Assembly: GCA_965539935.1 (NCBI GenBank)
Contig: CBETVX010000042.1
Location: forward strand, 1-26,069
Reading direction: 5' to 3'
Origin: CBETVX01 sp965539935
Lineage (GTDB): Bacteria > Bacillota > Clostridia > Peptostreptococcales > Caminicellaceae
DNA: 26,069 bases
Of the stretch, positions 1-7,078 are shown piece by piece. The translations under genes and the position numbers were made by a program. The notes beneath the pieces were generated by a model that worked only from the letters and a program-made list of their open reading frames with translations, was not told the DNA's origin and did no database searches. The first letter of the stretch is position 1; each line of letters opens with the position of its first letter.

Positions 1-304
1 AATAATCAATTTTGTTAAGTATATTCTCAATAATTCTCTTGTGGGTAATTTTATTTAAAGCTTTTAACTTTTGAGGATCCGAAAAAACAATATCCCCCAG
101 ATATTTTCTATTTAATGTTCCATCCCTATTCAATACTTCTTTCCCAAAGTAAACTACTATATCTTCTAGTGCCGGTCTTCCCTTTTCTACAATTTCCCTA
201 GCTACTACGTCGGCATCAATAACTATAAAACCAGCATCTTTAATAAACTGCGAAACTGTACTTTTACCAGAAGCTATTCCACCTGTTAATCCTATTACCT
301 TCAT
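1..304 (-). CDS. coaE: Dephospho-CoA kinase, 5' part (runs off window)
   Basis: CoaE phosphorylates the 3'-hydroxyl of dephospho-CoA with ATP, the last step of coenzyme A synthesis in the cytoplasm. Only the first 101 codons are in the window, and the gene continues past position 1. The translation begins MKVIGLTGGIASGKST, with the P-loop GGIASGKS at residues 8-15, followed by the family's DADVVAREIVEKG stretch and a LNRKYLGDIVF segment. All of these are typical of CoaE (about 200 residues in full). The ATG at 302-304 has a GGAG site just upstream. The gene begins 10 bases after the polA stop codon, so the two are probably co-transcribed, an arrangement common in clostridia. Confidence 0.93.
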   Translation of the reverse strand, partial: MKVIGLTGGIASGKSTVSQFIKDAGFIVIDADVVAREIVEKGRPALEDIVVYFGKEVLNRDGTLNRKYLGDIVFSDPQKLKALNKITHKRIIENILNKIDY

Positions 305-314
305 CCTTCTCTCC

Positions 315-2996
315 TTACTTTGTTTCATACCAACTATTACCCTCATTCATGTCAACTTTTAGAGGTACCTTTAACTGCGCAGCATTTTCCATATTATCTC
401 TTAATATTTCTTTTACTTCTTCTAATTCGTCCTTTTTACAATCAATAATTAATTCATCATGTACTTGTAAAATTAATTTAGATTTTAGATTTCTATTTTT
501 AAGTTCATTGTATACTTTTATCATAGCTATTTTAATTATATCAGCGGCACTACCTTGTATAGGTGTATTCATAGCAGTACGTTCACCAAAGGATCTTATA
601 TTAAAGTTCCTTGAATTTAGTTCAGGAATATATCTCCTTCTATTAAATATAGTAGTTACATATCCATCTTCTTTTCCCTTCTTAACTGCTTCATCCATAT
701 ACCTTTTAACGCCATTATATTTTTTTAGATATTCATCAATGTATTTCTTTGCTTCTTTCCTAGTTATATTAAGATTTTCTGATAATCCATAGTCACTTAT
801 ACCATATACTATACCAAAGTTCACAGCTTTAGCTCTACTTCTTTGCAATGAGGAAACCTCGTCAATTGGCACTCCAAAAACTTGTGAAGCAGTTAGACTA
901 TGAATATCCTCATCCTCTTTAAAGGCCTTTAATAACATTTCATCCTCTGCCATATGGGCTAAAACCCTAAGTTCTATTTGGGAATAATCAGCATCTAATA
1001 ATGTATGATTTTCATCGGTTGGCACAAAAATCTTTCTTATCCTTCTACCCATTTCTAATTTCACAGGTATATTTTGCATATTGGGTTCAGTACTACTTAT
1101 TCTTCCCGTAACGGTTACAGTCTGATTAAAGCTAGAGTGTATTTTTCCTGTAAGGGGATTTATCAAATTAAATAATGCATCCACATAAGTAGATTTTAGT
1201 TTAACTAACTGTCTATAATCTATAATAAGTGGTATTATTTCATGTCTATTATGGAGTTTAACTAATACATCGTGGCTTGTGGAATATCCCGTCTTTGTTT
1301 TTTTGATAACCGGAAGACCTAATTTATCAAAGAGTATCTGCCCTAATTGTTTTGGTGAATTAATATTAAATTCTACCCCTGCAAGATCATATATCCTATT
1401 TGTAATATCATCAATTTTCTCAGTAAATTCTTCGTCTAATCCCTTTAATACTTCTTTATCCACTTTAAATCCTTCAAACTCCATACTTGCTAAGACTTCA
1501 ATTAATGGTATTTCTATATCATATAGCAAATCAAAGAGTTCAATTTCTTTTAATTTTTTAATTTGCAGTTCTTTACAGCATAAAACGGCTCTACACCAAT
1601 CACTTCCATATTTAGACAATTCTTTAATATCTAATTCACCATATTTTTTAGATTTTTTACCCTTGCCTAAAAGTTCTTCACTATTTTTTATATCTATTCC
1701 ATAATATTCTTTAGCTATATCCGATATGTCATAATCTGATTTTGAAGGGTCTAAAAGATATGCAGCTATATATGTATCAAAATCTATACCCTTTAATTCT
1801 ATATCATATCTTAATAAAGCTAATATATCACCTTTGAGTCCGTGACCATATTTTTTTATATCCTGATTTTCAAATACCCCTTTAAGTGCCTCTATTAATT
1901 CTTTATTTTTTCTTATATCAATATAAAAGCAGTTTTTATCATCTACAGATATAGATATCCCAATAATCTCATTTGTTCGTACATTTTTATCTTCACTGAA
2001 TATTTTTAAAGCAAAACTTTTTTTATTATCTATGTTTCTAAGGAGGTCTTGTAACTCATTATATTCATTGATTATTTTAACAACTATCTCTTTAAACTCC
2101 TTATTTTTTTCACTGTTTTTTCCTATAACATTTCCAGGTATAGCCTTTTTAATCAAACTATTAAATTCATATTTCTTAAAAAGTTTTAATAATTTGTCAT
2201 AATCTGGCTCTTTAAGTTTTAATTCTTCAATATTCATTTCAATCGGAACATTGGTTTCGATAGTAGCAAGTCTTTTACTCATAATAGCCACTTCTCTATT
2301 TTCACTTAGACTATTTTTAGTCCTAGTACTGCTAATTTTATCAACATTTTCAAGTATCTCTTCTACTGTTGAAAATTGGCTTAATAGTTTTTTAGCAGTT
2401 TTATCTCCAATGCCAGGAACTCCAGGTATGTTGTCTGATTTATCTCCAACAAGGCCTTTATAATCTACAATCTGATTAGGTGTTATTCCATAATCTTCCC
2501 TAAGTTTTTCTTTATCATATACTTCTAGGTTACTGATTCCTTTTTTGGTAATAAGAACTTTTATATTATCAGAAACTAGTTGAAGTGCATCCTTATCTCC
2601 AGTAACTATTATTACTTCAAAATTTTCTTTTTCACAGTATTTTGCTAATGTTCCTATTAAATCGTCGGCCTCAAAGCCCTCAAGCTGGGTTCTATGAACA
2701 TTATAAGCATCTAATATTTCCTTTAATATAGGCATTTGCTCAGCTAATTCTTGAGGCATTTTCTTTCTTTGAGCCTTATACTCTTTAAATTGCTTATGTC
2801 TAAATGTAGGCGCCTTTATATCAAATGCAACACTTAAATAATTAGGTTCATAATCTTCTATAACTTTATGTAACATATTTAGAAATCCATAAACACCATT
2901 TGTATGTATTCCTTCTTTATTAGTCAAATCAGGCAATGCATAAAAAGCCCTATTTATAAGACTGTTGCCATCAATTATTGCCAGTTTTTTCTTCAA
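315..2996 (-). CDS. polA: DNA polymerase I
   Basis: Family A DNA polymerase of 893 residues, used for Okazaki fragment maturation and repair. The N-terminal 5' nuclease domain (about 1-290) has the helix-hairpin-helix stretch KSDNIPGVPGIGDKTAKKLL. The middle region (about 310-490) has the 3'-5' exonuclease fold, but its catalytic motifs look degraded: the first-motif DxE is replaced by an ALKIFS segment, and the YxxxD motif reads YGSDW. Proofreading is therefore probably absent, as in several Gram-positive Pol I enzymes. The polymerase domain is intact, with motif A DADYSQIELR (668-677), motif B RSRAKAVNFGIVYG (about 719-732) and motif C VHDE (845-848). Translation begins at a TTG (2994-2996), 8 bases after GAGGAG. 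coaE follows directly. Confidence 0.97.
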   Translation of the reverse strand: MKKKLAIIDGNSLINRAFYALPDLTNKEGIHTNGVYGFLNMLHKVIEDYEPNYLSVAFDIKAPTFRHKQFKEYKAQRKKMPQELAEQMPILKEILDAYNVHRTQLEGFEADDLIGTLAKYCEKENFEVIIVTGDKDALQLVSDNIKVLITKKGISNLEVYDKEKLREDYGITPNQIVDYKGLVGDKSDNIPGVPGIGDKTAKKLLSQFSTVEEILENVDKISSTRTKNSLSENREVAIMSKRLATIETNVPIEMNIEELKLKEPDYDKLLKLFKKYEFNSLIKKAIPGNVIGKNSEKNKEFKEIVVKIINEYNELQDLLRNIDNKKSFALKIFSEDKNVRTNEIIGISISVDDKNCFYIDIRKNKELIEALKGVFENQDIKKYGHGLKGDILALLRYDIELKGIDFDTYIAAYLLDPSKSDYDISDIAKEYYGIDIKNSEELLGKGKKSKKYGELDIKELSKYGSDWCRAVLCCKELQIKKLKEIELFDLLYDIEIPLIEVLASMEFEGFKVDKEVLKGLDEEFTEKIDDITNRIYDLAGVEFNINSPKQLGQILFDKLGLPVIKKTKTGYSTSHDVLVKLHNRHEIIPLIIDYRQLVKLKSTYVDALFNLINPLTGKIHSSFNQTVTVTGRISSTEPNMQNIPVKLEMGRRIRKIFVPTDENHTLLDADYSQIELRVLAHMAEDEMLLKAFKEDEDIHSLTASQVFGVPIDEVSSLQRSRAKAVNFGIVYGISDYGLSENLNITRKEAKKYIDEYLKKYNGVKRYMDEAVKKGKEDGYVTTIFNRRRYIPELNSRNFNIRSFGERTAMNTPIQGSAADIIKIAMIKVYNELKNRNLKSKLILQVHDELIIDCKKDELEEVKEILRDNMENAAQLKVPLKVDMNEGNSWYETK

Positions 2997-3141
2997 AGTA
3001 CCATCTCCTCATATATCTTCAATACTATTATTTTATCAATAAATACTAAATTTATGAAGTACTTCTCATTTATATAATAATTATCTATTTCTCAATAAAT
3101 ATCTTTTTTCCTTCTTTAAAGTTTTTTAATAAAATAAAAGA

Positions 3142-3177
3142 GCTGGCCCAAAAGTAATAAACTACTTTCGGGTCAGC
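3142..3177 (-). terminator. Terminator after the sigma/anti-sigma/SIMPL operon
   Basis: Arms 3142-3156 and 3163-3177 form a 15-base-pair stem with one wobble and one mismatch around a six-base loop. Read on the minus strand it is followed by a T-rich run (TCTTTTATTTTATT). It lies 12 bases past the SIMPL stop codon and separates that operon from polA. Confidence 0.85.
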
Positions 3178-3189
3178 CCACAATTAACA

Positions 3190-3939
3190 TTAATACTTAT
3201 ATTTCACACTCACACTGGCAGTAATTTCTAATTCACTGGTTGTTATTGGTGTTGACATGCCTTTAGCCTCTATTGCAAAATCTGCCCTATCTTGATAATA
3301 GAATACCGGAGCACTACCACTTGTTTCTACTATGCTATAGGGCTTACTTACACTCGCCCCAAAGGTTTCTAAAATAGATTGGGCTTTACTTTCTGCATTT
3401 TCCATAGAAATTTTTAATGCCTCATTGTAATATTTTGCTTCATCCACAACTCCAAAACGTATGTTTCCTATGGAGTTTGCTCCTGCTTTAGAAGACTCAT
3501 CAATAACTTCTCCAACTTTTTCTAGGTCTTTTACAGTCACTTCCACTATATTTCTTACAGTATATCCTTCTATTATTTCTTCATCTTTGCCTCCTAATGT
3601 AGGTTGATACTTTGTATTCTTATAAACATTATAAGAAATTGTCTTGATATCATCCTCGCTAATCCCTAAATTTTTAATACTCTCTATAACCTTATTCATT
3701 ATATTAGAATTTTCAGTTTGGGCTACATTGGCATCCTTATTAAATATATCAACGCCTATGTTTATATATGCTATATCTGGCTTAACTTTTACACTACCCT
3801 TGCCACTTACTGTAACTATATTTTCATCACCATTTGTTTCTACAGCATCTACTTTCTTTGTAAATAGATCTAAACTATCTACAGCCATTATTCCTATTAC
3901 CAAGCTCATGATTAACACTACATATAACATTTTTTTCAT
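3190..3939 (-). CDS. SIMPL domain (DUF541, YggE-like) exported protein
   Basis: A 249-residue protein. Residues 1-20 (MKKMLYVVLIMSLVIGIMAV) form a signal peptide or membrane anchor. The rest matches the SIMPL/DUF541 pattern: VSGKGSVKVKPDIAYINIGV near the start, a central ISEDDIKTISYNVYK segment, TVRNIVEVTVKDLEKVGEVID, and a C-terminal ITASVSVKYKY strand. SIMPL proteins are extracytoplasmic, and their biochemical role is poorly defined; some are linked to oxidative or envelope stress. The start has AGGAGGT nearby and lies 12 bases after the anti-sigma stop, so it is the third gene of the operon. Its position under an ECF sigma factor suggests an envelope-stress output, which is an inference. 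Confidence 0.9.
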   Translation of the reverse strand: MKKMLYVVLIMSLVIGIMAVDSLDLFTKKVDAVETNGDENIVTVSGKGSVKVKPDIAYINIGVDIFNKDANVAQTENSNIMNKVIESIKNLGISEDDIKTISYNVYKNTKYQPTLGGKDEEIIEGYTVRNIVEVTVKDLEKVGEVIDESSKAGANSIGNIRFGVVDEAKYYNEALKISMENAESKAQSILETFGASVSKPYSIVETSGSAPVFYYQDRADFAIEAKGMSTPITTSELEITASVSVKYKY

Positions 3940-3951
3940 AAAATCAACCTC

Positions 3952-5247
3952 CTATTTTTTTAGAATGAATTTCTTAATCATTAAATATCCTATAACAAAT
4001 ACAACTGCCAGAGCCATTATAATTGGCAAGTTGCTTATAAATGATATTAGGAAATTCTCTAATAAATTTATAATATTATTTGTCGTTTTAATAAATCCCT
4101 TCTTAGATTTAGCCCATATATTTTCTTCACTTAAACTTTGGATTTCCTTATCCCTTAAAGTAATTTCATTTAAATGTACTTCAATGGTGGATAAATCTAC
4201 AAGATCATCCCAAGTCTTAAGATTACCAGTTAATCTATCAATATCTCCTCTAACCCTTGTGAGTTCCCTTTCCACCTCCAGTATTTCTTTTACATCTTTA
4301 GCACTATCCAATATCTCCCTAAGTCTTTTTTCCTGTGCTTTTAAATTTTCTACCTCACTGGCAGTATCTCTATACTCTTTAGTAATATCATCGCTGTTGA
4401 TTCTCTCATCAACAACTATTCCTAAACTCTTTATTTGATTATATATATTATAGAAATCTTTCCCTGGAATCCTAATTGTTAAATTGCCAGTTTTCAAGGA
4501 TTTAGATGGGTCTTCTCTGTCATAAGCCTTATAACGAGTATAACTATTTTGTACAAACCCTCCACTGGCTTTGGTAATATCTATAACCATATTCTGAGTT
4601 TTATCATAATCCTCTGTATCAATTTGAAGATAACCATTTAATATAATTTTTCTACTAGAATTTAAATTTCTTGAATCGGGTACTTCATTGGCAATTAAAG
4701 CACTCTCACTCATATTTTCTATTTCACCATCAAAGTCCTCTTGCCTAACAATTTCTGGGGCTGCCATCTTCGACTCGGCAACTCCATACATTTGGCCACC
4801 ACTATCAATATCATTGGTTTCCACACTTCTTGCCGCCTCTTCCCTTACAGAATCTTTAGTTTGATATTCCATCATAAGATTATCTAAATTGGATAGGGGA
4901 ATAATTATTAGTAACAGTATTGCAGCAATAGCAGAAAGTATTTTCCAATTAAATCTTTTATTCCTTACTTTCTTTATATTATCTTTAAAAGACATCTCTT
5001 TCATATTTTCATCATTATCTTCCTGGGAAACTCTAAGGAGTTTATCATGTAATTCCTTTTTAAAACCAGATGGCAAAGAAACATCTTCTGTTTCACTCAA
5101 TAATTTCCTTATACTTTTAAGTTCTTCATATTCTTTTTTACATTCTGGACAATGAGAAAAATGTTTTTCCAATTCTTCTACTTCTTCTTTATTTAATAAT
5201 TTATCTATATAAAGTGAGATTAACTCTCTATATTTTTCACAACTCAT
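3952..5247 (-). CDS. Anti-sigma factor with N-terminal zinc finger and DUF4349
   Basis: A 431-residue bitopic or two-pass membrane protein. The cytoplasmic N-terminus has the zinc-binding anti-sigma pattern C3, H29-x3-C33-x2-C36 (HFSHCPEC), which in this family holds the cognate ECF sigma factor. A membrane helix spans about 102-120. The large external part contains a DUF4349-type region (ILNGYLQIDTEDYDK, FVQNSYTRY, LTIRIPGKDFYNIYNQI) and a helical, probably coiled-coil, stretch around 300-345 (ENLKAQEKRLREILDSAKDV). A second membrane helix lies at about 407-426, followed by KKFILKK. The start has GAGGAGGG upstream and lies 27 bases after the sigma-factor stop. The external domain is the likely sensor of envelope state. 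The ligand is unknown. Confidence 0.9.
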   Translation of the reverse strand: MSCEKYRELISLYIDKLLNKEEVEELEKHFSHCPECKKEYEELKSIRKLLSETEDVSLPSGFKKELHDKLLRVSQEDNDENMKEMSFKDNIKKVRNKRFNWKILSAIAAILLLIIIPLSNLDNLMMEYQTKDSVREEAARSVETNDIDSGGQMYGVAESKMAAPEIVRQEDFDGEIENMSESALIANEVPDSRNLNSSRKIILNGYLQIDTEDYDKTQNMVIDITKASGGFVQNSYTRYKAYDREDPSKSLKTGNLTIRIPGKDFYNIYNQIKSLGIVVDERINSDDITKEYRDTASEVENLKAQEKRLREILDSAKDVKEILEVERELTRVRGDIDRLTGNLKTWDDLVDLSTIEVHLNEITLRDKEIQSLSEENIWAKSKKGFIKTTNNIINLLENFLISFISNLPIIMALAVVFVIGYLMIKKFILKK

Positions 5248-5274
5248 CTTATCCCTCCTCTCATTATTTTAGAC

Positions 5275-5862
5275 TTACTTTTCTAATAAAAGTTCCGAAT
5301 TATCCGATAGTAAATCTTTTAGTATTATCCTTCCTCTATTGATTCTAGATTTTACCGTACCTAGGGGCACTCCTACTATTTCACTTATTTCATCATAGGA
5401 AAAATCCTGTATATCCCTTAAGATTATTACAATACGGTATTTTTCTGGAAGACTACTTATAGCCCTATGTACACGTTTTTGTATTTGCTTTTTTTCAAAA
5501 ACATCCTCTGGTAAGTTTTCTTCTCCCTGAATTTGTCGTTCAATCTTCCCATTTTCTGTTTCAATAGGATTGTCTAAAGAGAAGGTTTTTATCTTTTTCT
5601 TCTTTCTTATCATATCAATGCATGTATTTGTGACTATCCTATAAAGCCATGTAGAAAAGCTTGATTCTTCTTTGAAATTTTTAATGGATTTAAACACCTT
5701 AACCAGAGCTTCTTGAGTAATATCACTGGCATCTTCTTTATTTCCCAACATTTTATATGCAATATTAAAGGCCAAGGTTTGATATTTATCAATTAGCTTT
5801 TCAAAACTATCAACACAACCCTTTTTACTTTTTTCTATAAGAATTTTTTCAGCCTCAGACAT
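5275..5862 (-). CDS. ECF-type RNA polymerase sigma factor (SigW/RpoE-like)
   Basis: An extracytoplasmic-function sigma-70 factor of 195 residues that redirects RNA polymerase to stress promoters. Region 2 is seen in FEKLIDKYQTLAFNIAYKML, DASDITQEALVKVFKSI and FSTWLYRIVTNTCIDMIRK. Region 4 is seen in SLPEKYRIVIILRDIQDFSY, then EISEIVGVPLGTVKSRINRG. An in-frame GTG lies at 5869-5871, but it almost touches the GGGAG site, whereas the ATG at 5860-5862 is 8 bases away, so I chose the ATG. It heads an operon with the anti-sigma factor and the SIMPL protein. An ECF-type promoter lies immediately upstream, which suggests positive autoregulation. Confidence 0.95.
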   Translation of the reverse strand: MSEAEKILIEKSKKGCVDSFEKLIDKYQTLAFNIAYKMLGNKEDASDITQEALVKVFKSIKNFKEESSFSTWLYRIVTNTCIDMIRKKKKIKTFSLDNPIETENGKIERQIQGEENLPEDVFEKKQIQKRVHRAISSLPEKYRIVIILRDIQDFSYDEISEIVGVPLGTVKSRINRGRIILKDLLSDNSELLLEK

Positions 5863-5898
5863 TTTATTCACTCCCTTCTAAGACACTACTATGTATTA

Positions 5899-5926
5899 TA
5901 GACGTAAATATAAAAGATTAGTTCCC
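5899..5926 (-). promoter_or_regulatory. Candidate ECF promoter of the sigma operon
   Basis: On the minus strand GGGAAC (5921-5926) and CGTCTA (5899-5904) are separated by exactly 16 bases. This resembles the ECF/SigW layout of an AAC-containing -35, a 16-base spacer and a CGT-type -10. The predicted transcript start is about 20-25 bases before the sigma-factor ATG. This supports autoregulation but is not proven. Confidence 0.65.
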
Positions 5927-5978
5927 TAATTCTTTTAAAAAACCTTTAATAATATTATTTTTTATATAAAAAAATAAA

Positions 5979-5996
5979 CGCCTATTTAATTAGGCG
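5979..5996 (-). terminator. Terminator overlapping the DUF457 gene stop
   Basis: CGCCTA (5979-5984) pairs with TAGGCG (5991-5996) around a six-base loop that holds part of the TAA stop (5990-5992). On the minus strand the hairpin is followed by TTTATTTTTTTATAT. It insulates the sigma operon from the upstream gene. Confidence 0.8.
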
Positions 5997-6964
5997 CTTA
6001 ATACTCCTTTATTTCCTTCCGGCACATAAATATATTTATCTAATTTATAAGGATGGAAAAAAGATTCTATTATATTATGGTCTTCATCAAATATTGCCGT
6101 AGCATGATGCATAAAATTATTTCTCAAATAGTATCTTAAGTCAATTGATTTTAAAACTACCTTGCCCATCTCTTCAGTCTTAATAATATGGAAAATTGGA
6201 GAAAAATCACTAAAATATTGACCAATATTGGTATCCATAAACAGTTCTATAATTTCCTCTGCTGGTTTTTTGAATTTCTTCCTTACCTTTACCTTACCAT
6301 TAATAATATTTATTTGACCAACTATATAGTGACTATTTGACTCTATCACAAAGTCCCATTTATGAAAGGCCATAAGGGCTGGAAGTATAAAAATATTAAT
6401 CAGCTTATATCCATGTTTATAATGTTTTTCAACAAGTTTTCGTGCCCTTTTCCGCATCCAAAATCTAAGTCCAATATAACCTACAAAAGAAATTAAAACA
6501 CTAACAAGAAATACTTTTGTATTGTTTTTATTAAATATCAACAGTAGTGCCAAGATACTTATAACAGGATCATATAACATTAGTAAATTTGCCTTAAATT
6601 TCTTTTCAGTAAATGGTGCCAGCAGCTTAGCCCCATAAGAGTTTAATATGTCAAAAAAAGTATGGGAAAAAGCTCCTACTAATGTCCAGAAAAAGACATT
6701 TAAAAGGGAAAAATTACTATATACCAGAGATAATCCCAGTGTAATAATACCACTTAATCCCACCAAAGCAGGGATAGAATGGGAAAAACCTCTATGATGC
6801 TTTAAATAGTGATATTCATCCTTTAAAACTCTTGTAATAACATCTACATCTGGAGACATTGCACCTATAGCACATCCAACACTTGCAGGGTTCATTAGAC
6901 TAACAGGGTCACCACTAAAGGCAGATATTGCTAGCCCAATTACCCCATGGGTAACTGGATCCAT
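5990..6964 (-). CDS. YdjM/DUF457 family membrane protein (putative metal-dependent hydrolase)
   Basis: A 324-residue protein of the LexA-binding/YdjM-like family (PF04307). The N-terminus MDPVTHGVIGLAISAF is the family signature. Other conserved polar sites are SPDVDVI, the histidine-rich YHYLKHHRGFSHSIPAL, and AFSHTFFDILNSYG, which are thought to bind metal. Several hydrophobic helices fill about 65-170. The C-terminal 130 residues are more polar (KVRKKFKKPAEEIIELFM) and probably cytoplasmic. The substrate is not known for this family. The start has GGTGG 7 bases upstream. The gene appears to be transcribed alone, from the promoter at 7002-7031 to the hairpin over its stop codon. Confidence 0.85.
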   Translation of the reverse strand: MDPVTHGVIGLAISAFSGDPVSLMNPASVGCAIGAMSPDVDVITRVLKDEYHYLKHHRGFSHSIPALVGLSGIITLGLSLVYSNFSLLNVFFWTLVGAFSHTFFDILNSYGAKLLAPFTEKKFKANLLMLYDPVISILALLLIFNKNNTKVFLVSVLISFVGYIGLRFWMRKRARKLVEKHYKHGYKLINIFILPALMAFHKWDFVIESNSHYIVGQINIINGKVKVRKKFKKPAEEIIELFMDTNIGQYFSDFSPIFHIIKTEEMGKVVLKSIDLRYYLRNNFMHHATAIFDEDHNIIESFFHPYKLDKYIYVPEGNKGVLSA

Positions 6965-7001
6965 ATATTCACCACCAACTATTTGTATATTGATTTCTTC
7001 A

Positions 7002-7031
7002 AGTATACCATATCTAGTTTATTCTATTCAA
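7002..7031 (-). promoter_or_regulatory. Candidate sigma-A promoter for the DUF457 gene
   Basis: On the minus strand TTGAAT (7026-7031), an 18-base spacer and TATACT (7002-7007) lie about 40 bases before the start codon. The match to consensus is good but not perfect. Confidence 0.45.
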
Positions 7032-7078
7032 CTAATAATGTCATACAAATTAATATATTAGTCAAGTTAATTTTAATA

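Noticed and set aside
3644..4438. 264-codon plus-strand open frame opposite the anti-sigma and SIMPL genes
   Set aside because: It spans two well-recognised genes on the other strand. Its product is a low-complexity stretch of I, L, S and F with no domain.
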